Source of the DNA: Branchiostoma floridae
Lineage: Eukaryota > Chordata > Leptocardii > Amphioxiformes > Branchiostomatidae
NCBI RefSeq assembly: GCF_000003815.2
Contig: NC_049990.1
Location: 495,827 to 559,826 of the forward strand
DNA length: 64,000 bases
Reading direction: 5' to 3'
In this document: positions 58,301-64,000 of the stretch, one piece after another
How the letters are laid out: the number at the start of each line of letters is the position of its first letter
Position numbering within the stretch: position 1 is the stretch's first letter
Position numbers and translations under genes: made by a program
The notes under the pieces: model-generated
Told to the model about the DNA's origin: nothing
Seen by the model: the letters and a program-made list of their open reading frames with translations, nothing else
The model's database searches: none

Positions 58301-59195
58301 TTATGATCCACTGTTCATCAGGACACGTTTGCTATCTGCACGATGTGATGAGTCAGAAGCAGTGGATTGTTTATTCCTTGATGATGACTGGAGTTGATCT
58401 GTCAAACATTTTGGTCCAATTATTTATGTCAGCAATTTCATTAGATAAAATTTGTCAAATTTGATCTTGAATTTTGTCTGTATTCTCGCTGGATCAAAGA
58501 TGAAACTTCTGAATACTTCTGAAATTTCAAAGGTGAACTTTCAAGTAGAGGACTATGACAAATTTGGCTTCTGTGCTGTTTATGTCAGTGCAGACTGCCC
58601 TAATCATCTCCTCTCATCTGAAGCCCCAGACTGTAACCTGATATGTCCGTTCTGTCCTGAGTCCCAGACTGTAACCTGATATGTCCGTTCTGTCCTGAGT
58701 CCCAGACTGTAACCTGATATGTCCGTTCTGTCCTGAGTCCCAGACTGTAACCTGATATGTCCGTTCTGTCCTGAGTCCCAGACTGTAACCTGATATGTCC
58801 GTTCTGTCCTGACGTTTGTTTCTCATGTTGCACAGGTGCATCTGCAAGACGGATCAGACAAGCTGCAGACCATCGCTGACGGGATCGTGGAGAAGTTCGT
58901 TAGCGCGGGACTAACGGAGCGAGAGTACGACCGCGTCAAACTCCACGCCACCGCCATGAATACGCTATTCCGCAGAGACCCGAGCGCCAGCCCCGACAAA
59001 ACCGACAGAAAGGCTGCTGGGAAGGGGCGGCCGCTCAAGGACAGGGAGTCTTTCGATGCTCGTAACGTCTTGGAGATCTTCGGGGACTTTCACTTTGGCA
59101 AGACGGATTTGAACTCGATACACCTGTCCGAGAGGTTTTCCTCGGACAGTAAGACGGGATATTATAACTGCGCAGCGTTTGTAGAACTCACATGA
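55372..59195 (+). CDS. ASCC1: ASCC1, KH plus 2H-phosphodiesterase-like protein of the ASC-1 complex
   Basis: Subunit of the activating signal cointegrator complex, linked to transcription coactivation and alkylation repair. Four exons: 55372-55780, 56723-56839, 57260-57483, 58836-59195, all in matching phase, giving 369 aa. The start MDVLRPELLWIDGRCYRKN fits the family N-terminus; an in-frame ATG 33 bp earlier (55339) is less family-like. An acidic stretch (about 31-42) precedes a KH domain (about 68-135) with GKKG loop at 85-88. The C-terminal AKAP7-like domain keeps both histidine motifs, HLTL (H189) and HATA (H287), and GVEYMNDDP. The 581-N gap lies in intron 1 and costs no coding sequence. 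Confidence 0.96.
55841..56421. other. Assembly gap in ASCC1 intron 1
   Basis: 581 N after a G-rich run. The frames drawn through it are meaningless. Confidence 0.95.
56445..56722 (+). repeat. 27-bp acceptor-like minisatellite before ASCC1 exon 2
   Basis: About nine copies of cccattgctgttctccagga plus aacaaa, each holding a ctccagga or ttccagga acceptor-like core. The true acceptor, attttccag/gaag, reads like the last unit. Confidence 0.9.
57495..57615. repeat. ATTCT-type pentanucleotide repeat
   Basis: Imperfect (attct)n with attctg variants right after the ASCC1 exon-3 donor. Confidence 0.9.
57934..58284. mobile_element. hAT MITE, second copy (inverted relative to 48256)
   Basis: Ends CAGGGCTCTAGCCAGC and GCTGGCTAGACCCCTG. 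Internal ttccgtcaattgacggaaaa is shared with 48256-48587. No clear target duplication. Confidence 0.8.
58625..58812 (+). repeat. About 40-bp repeat before ASCC1 exon 4
   Basis: Five copies of cccagactgtaacctgatat plus gtccgttctgtcctgagt. Confidence 0.95.
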
Positions 59196-59451
59196 TTCAG
59201 GGTCATTTGAACTTCGAAGTTTATACTTTCTTGTCAATTAACCTTGTAGTCCTTATTTGGACTGAATTGTATCGATTTCACCATACTCTTGCCTCGTTAA
59301 ACACTGTGATTAATTGAAATATGAACAGCATAGAAACGACATGACATAATGTACATAATTAAATCAAAACATTTGAACTTCAGAAATAAGGCGTCAAGCG
59401 CCAGGAACATCTCTGCATTATTGAGTTGGTATAATGTTTTATTTATGATAA

Positions 59452-59745
59452 GGCCATACTCCTACACATTGACATCCAACAGCCAAACCGCCTGCCTGGA
59501 TGTAACCTGCTCTTTCAACCGTCACTCTTAGTTCCTGTGGACGTCCCCCCAAACCAGCTGTCTTAGCCAATCAGAGAATAGGCCGTTCAGTTTTCAAAAG
59601 GGGTCTCGCATATGTAAGGGTAAGTTCATTAATATTTATGCACAGGGCGGTCAGGACTAAGGGAGACAGTTGAAAGAGCAGGGTACATCCAGACAGGCGG
59701 TTTGGCTGTTGGATGTCACTGGCAGTGTGTAGGAGGATGGATAAG
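59452..59745. mobile_element. Foldback MITE downstream of ASCC1
   Basis: Arms containing gacatccaacagccaaaccg, tggatgtaacctgctctttc-like sequence and their inverses lie at about 59455-59522 and 59668-59745. The middle has ccaatcagagaat and aatatttatg. Superfamily unknown. Confidence 0.75.
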
Positions 59746-59993
59746 GCCAGATGAATGGTATCAACTTTATGAATATGAACTTACTTAAAGACCCTTAAAC
59801 CCAATCTTAAATTGTACCACATAATCTTCCAATAGATATCAAAGTTTTGTTACACACGACAGAGTTTTCTTCTTTGATATCTGCCAACACTTCAGTAATA
59901 TGCTAACAGCTGTAATGCTGCTTCTGGCTGCCAGGGGGCACTGCAGTGGGAAGAAAAAAGCAGTCCCAAAGGTGGCTAACTTCTACTTTCCAA

Positions 59994-60083
59994 GCAGAGG
60001 TTGAGTCGCGTAGATATAGTAGTAGTCGGAGCGCCGGTGTAATTTTTCAGACTACTACTATATCTACACAACTCAACCTCTGC
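59994..60083. repeat. 32-bp-stem inverted repeat
   Basis: gcagaggttgagtcgcgtag, atatagtagtagtc pairs with gactactactatat, ctacacaactcaacctctgc. The loop is about 22 nt. A strong hairpin in either strand; origin unknown. Confidence 0.85.
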
Positions 60084-60445
60084 CTGGAGAGTATCAATGT
60101 CCCTCAAACTGTAGCAATGATAGAGGATATGCTGAATGATGTGTTGATACCCATGGATATCAGAATAAAGCACTAAATTTAAATCTGAAACAATGTGCAT
60201 GTACAATCTCTTTTATTATACCGTCTTCTTCATGTACATTTTTTTTTCATTTCACAGTTTGCAGGATTTGGAAGCTTGAGCATGCCAAAGACTCTAAAAT
60301 AATGTAACGTTAGACACTTCTTTGTCTGCTGAGAGGAAGTTTTTTCAACCTCCTTGCTTTTATCAACCTTGCTGAGAGGAAGACTGGAAGAGTTTGGAAG
60401 CTAAGCACACTACACTACAAGTGGACCAGCCTCCTGCTGTGGGTG

Positions 60446-60525
60446 TTCGGAATTACCGGTCCGGTCCGGACCGCGGAATTACCGGTCCGGTCTGTTTGGG
60501 GGGCGGAAAAACCGGTCCGATCTGT
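60446..60525. repeat. ACCGGTCCGG direct repeats
   Basis: gaattaccggtccggtc occurs twice and aaaccggtccgatctg once within 80 bp, next to the palindrome ggtccggacc. Confidence 0.7.
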
Positions 60526-60529
60526 TATG

Positions 60530-63525
60530 CGTGTATCAACGCCCCCTGGCAGGAAATAGCAGAATTGCAATTGGTATGCTGTGTTCCCGTATATCACAAC
60601 ATGAAGCGCATTGATTGGATGCATGGGGTCCGCATGCTAATGTCACTGTTTACGTCAGATCGATTGGCGACGGTTAACATAAACATTGCACTGGTGGAGA
60701 GTTTGCCATGCCCGATACGCTGAACGGAACCTACTGCCAACAACACTCAAAGCAGTAAAACCGACACTTTTGAACACTAACGTTACCGTAGATTACGCTT
60801 AGCGTAATCGTGCACACGCCATAAATCCGATCGTAATTACGGCCGTATTTACGGAACGGTATCACGTGAAGAGCGGTCGGTAATATTCAGAATATTCATG
60901 TATGCTTTGAATACCGTGTAACGTTACACGGAATATTCATGAAACACCATTAATTATCAATCAAACAGCCTGATTTACGGCAGAAATTTAACAGCGTTTG
61001 GCCGGAAGGGCGGGGTTCTACCACGTGCGCAACGTAACTAGACTGTGTTTTTTTTTTTTTAAGTAAAATCGCTAGCCGATGTTTTGCTATTTTCCTAACA
61101 CGAAAGGGCAATCCTCATCACCATGTTTTCTTGGAAATATTTCTTCAAACAAAAATATGTGTATTTAAACAATACTGAGATAAATGCAACCGTTGCAACG
61201 TCAATATAAATCGCCTGTACATGTTCGCAGAAAATCTAACGTTACCGGACAACACAAGTCACCGGCAACTTTGATATTGCCGCTGGGCGTGATCAAGATC
61301 GGGAACATGCACTGGTCAGCGCGCGATCGGAAAGCCACCTTCGAATTTTGATAGGAATATCTGTGCACGGTAAATACCTATCTGGAATGGTGCAACCATG
61401 TATTTTAGAACTACTACGTACTACGCTTTCTATTAGATATGACCAAAGATCTTATATACGCTATAGAGTTTATAGGCACTTTTCTCAATGGTATGACACG
61501 AGCTGTCGACATGTACACGCCGTAAATACTACGACGTCACGGCCTTGTATACGGGTTTTGTGTGGGGTTCAGAAAGTGAGGAATGTTGTCAAACTTTGTG
61601 GTTTTGAGCGGAAATATGGGACCTACATTATTGAAATAGAAACCAATAGATATTTTGTGCGGGTGAATATGTTTAGTAGATGTTCAGATACCGGTAGAAT
61701 TGTAGCAAAAATGGGTTTGACCCGGGCCCTCCCGCCGCGCCGCCCAATTTGATTGACACATGCGGGCGGGCGCGGCTTCTTTGAGTTTGACCAAGGAGGT
61801 TAATCGCATTGCTTTGACGGCACACTTTCAAAGAACGGCCATGCACATATTAATACAACTATCAGCACGGAGCTTGTTTTTCCACAGTGTTTGATTTTGT
61901 TTCTTGGTTTACTTTATTTCATAGCGATATTTAGTACCGATGAATATCTTTTAGATATTTTGGAATAACATGTACCGTGAACCCACATCGTTAAGTTCAA
62001 CAGGCGTGCACAAATTGTTAGACATATTCAGTTGTGATTTATACTGGTATGTGGTGCCACCGCGACTTAAGATGACTAAGGCATGGAGTTTCTTCTTACA
62101 TTTAGCGATGTACCTACCGTATTTCCACATTTGGAATAGATGATGGTCGATCTGGCAGCTGCACAATGATGATGGAAAGCTCTCGTATGAACTTACCTTC
62201 CAGGTTTTAAACGTTTTAAGATGTCCTGTAGTGTACATGTGTATTCTCCAAATTAAAGGAGATTTAAAAGTTTCTCACCGATAATTTTGGAAAGTTCGCA
62301 ACTGCAGTGTAGTTGTAGATTATAAAATCAATAAACAATGTTTAAAATGGGGGTAGATCGCCACGACTATTAACAGCGATATTTATTACAATCGGAAGAT
62401 TATATGCTGTTTTTTGTTGTTGTTTTGGGGCTCATTCATACAACCCCCTCTCGACATTTCTTGTAGTATGAATCGGAAATACAAATTTTTTGAAATATTT
62501 GGACGATGAACTTCTGTAATGCTATTTTTTTTATATCAAGATTTTGAAATCAAGAGGTCATGATAGTTATTGCCTCATGTCGGTGTCAGGACATCAGAAT
62601 CTAGGATCGCTGCAAGGTTAACTGCAAGGTTAACTGTATTCCAGGCCATTCCTCTGGCCGGCTGACTCCCCTAGCGTACCATTGACTCTATTTGTCCATT
62701 TTCTACAATTAAACTACCGATCCGCGGAGCCTGGTAGAGGCTAGGTCTTGTTGGCGGAGCTGCACCCCCGACGATCAGCAGTGTGCAAGGGATGGAACCC
62801 CGAATCCCTTTATTCTGACTTAGAAATGTAGCTACCTAATAATAGTATGTCTTAAATTAATACATAGAAGTAAGTGTAATGTTAGTTACGACTTCACAAG
62901 TTTGAACAGGTACGGTTAGTTAGTTACGTACGCCAACTCAACATTGAACAGACAAATACGATCAAAAAATACATTAAAAACACATGAATGCCCTGTATTG
63001 ATTTCGTCGGTCGACTATCCGACGATCAGGAGCGGCCGTCAGCGATGTTCCGTCCCAAGAGCTCCGTCAGGAACAGGTAGGTCTTGTTGGGCCCCTCGGC
63101 ACCCTCGACGACCAGCATCATCATTTCAAGCAAAGTCGTCGAATGAAAACATAGTTTTGTATCGTCTCGTAAAGTAGTTGTGATATCAATAACTAATTAA
63201 ACAAGGACCATCATCTTAACTAGAAATACATGGGCATATGGTTACATTATACAATGTAAATTGTATAGTGTATTATACAATGTATATTAAATTTCAAAGA
63301 AGAAAAAAATATCCGAAAAGTCCGCCTCTAGAAAAGTAGCTATGATATCAATCAATTCCTAACAAAGGAGCATCAGCTTATCTATAGAAATATAAGTTAT
63401 GACCGGGCATAATATGGTTTTACAATTTCACCTTGTATATGATAAATAACCAACTCAGGCAAATCTTATATTTCCACTTGCAAAGAAAAAAGGTTATACT
63501 CAGTGAGACATTTGTAATGGGTATA
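60530..63525. other. 3-kb stretch without a supported gene
   Basis: A 134-codon open frame at 61348-61752 (+) has no recognisable domain and ordinary composition, so I do not call it a gene. A 32-codon minus-strand frame at 63026-63124 (start MMMLVVEGAEGPNKTYLFLT) has a diverged relative at 62745-62790 and may be repeat-derived. No RNA gene is seen. Confidence 0.4.
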
Positions 63526-63725
63526 TTAGTCTCCGATTTCTAACGTAATGTGGGAAGTTCTACACGATCCTGAAAAGCTATCCCTCGGCAGTTTGTGGAG
63601 TTCTGTCGGCCTGATCAAAGGGTACCGATATGCTAAGTAGGTTAGGGATATCATTACAGAGGAAACCGCACGACTGCCAATCACAATCACAACCATAGTA
63701 ACAGCCAGGCTGTGGCATTGTCGGT
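63526..63725 (-). other. Possible terminal exon with a membrane segment
   Basis: A minus-strand atcccatccacag acceptor-like site is followed by 66 open codons: a hydrophobic run LAVTMVVIVIGSRAVSSVMI, then a polar tail RYPLIRPTELHKLPRD, then stop. It could be the last exon of a gene entering from the right edge; I do not recognise it. Confidence 0.25.
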
Positions 63726-64000
63726 CTGTGGATGGGATTTGCAATTGAATTAAAATACAAGTGCTATTTACTTTTGGAAATGAATCAAGCCAAGAGCTCC
63801 AAAGAACCAAGGACGTTACATCAACAAAGAACGAACCACTGTATTTACGATTCTCTATAGTATTATTATCATTTTTATATTCTACGCACTCGATGTGTAA
63901 CGAAATCAGCACGAGTCTGCGACAGTCACAGACTCGCGGCGCTCCGTGTAAGACGCCAGGCACCCCCGGACTGTCACTCTTGTTTCAACATTTTCCCACG

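Noticed and set aside
61348-61752. 134-codon plus-strand frame
   Set aside because: No domain, no Kozak or splice support and no repeat or homology that I recognise; length alone is within chance for AT-mixed intergenic DNA.

Overview
The window is animal nuclear DNA and looks like a chordate of the amphioxus (Branchiostoma) type. The genes have many short exons with GT-AG introns, the proteins are clearly deuterostome-like, the p53-family gene has no SAM domain, and introns are packed with minisatellites, MITEs, hAT, Tc1, non-LTR and Penelope-type remnants. The genus is inferred; nothing in the sequence names it. Four runs of N (4602-4701, 10632-11000, 24751-25351, 55841-56421) interrupt the assembly.

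Layout: 1-5800 is repeat-rich intergenic DNA holding a 130-bp satellite, a Tc1-like element with long TIRs, and a foldback element with 455-bp arms and a perfect 9-bp target duplication. A p53-family gene (coding 6648-13548, +) follows, with a CRE and a perfect p53 response element upstream and a duplicated 3'UTR rich in RFX-type palindromes. VPS16 (HOPS/CORVET subunit) runs 15813-32920 (+) in about 22 exons. It converges on an organellar Na+/H+ exchanger of the SLC9A6/7/9 type (55006-36961, -). That gene is divergent, across a 365-bp intergenic space, from ASCC1 (55372-59195, +). From 59200 to 64000 there are foldback repeats and only weak gene hints.

VPS16 and the NHE6/9-type exchanger both act in the endosome/lysosome system (tethering and luminal pH). 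The p53 homologue and ASCC1 both relate to stress and DNA-damage responses. No operon-like linkage is implied.

The most unusual feature is systemic. At a large share of exon boundaries in all four genes, the splice site with part of the exon has been tandemly copied into the flanking intron. Examples are fourteen 33-bp copies of the VPS16 exon-19 donor, about 22 copies of the exon-20 donor, in-frame 42-nt pseudo-exons after exon 17, and six copies of part of an exchanger exon. Some arrays keep the reading frame, so they could feed protein-length variation.
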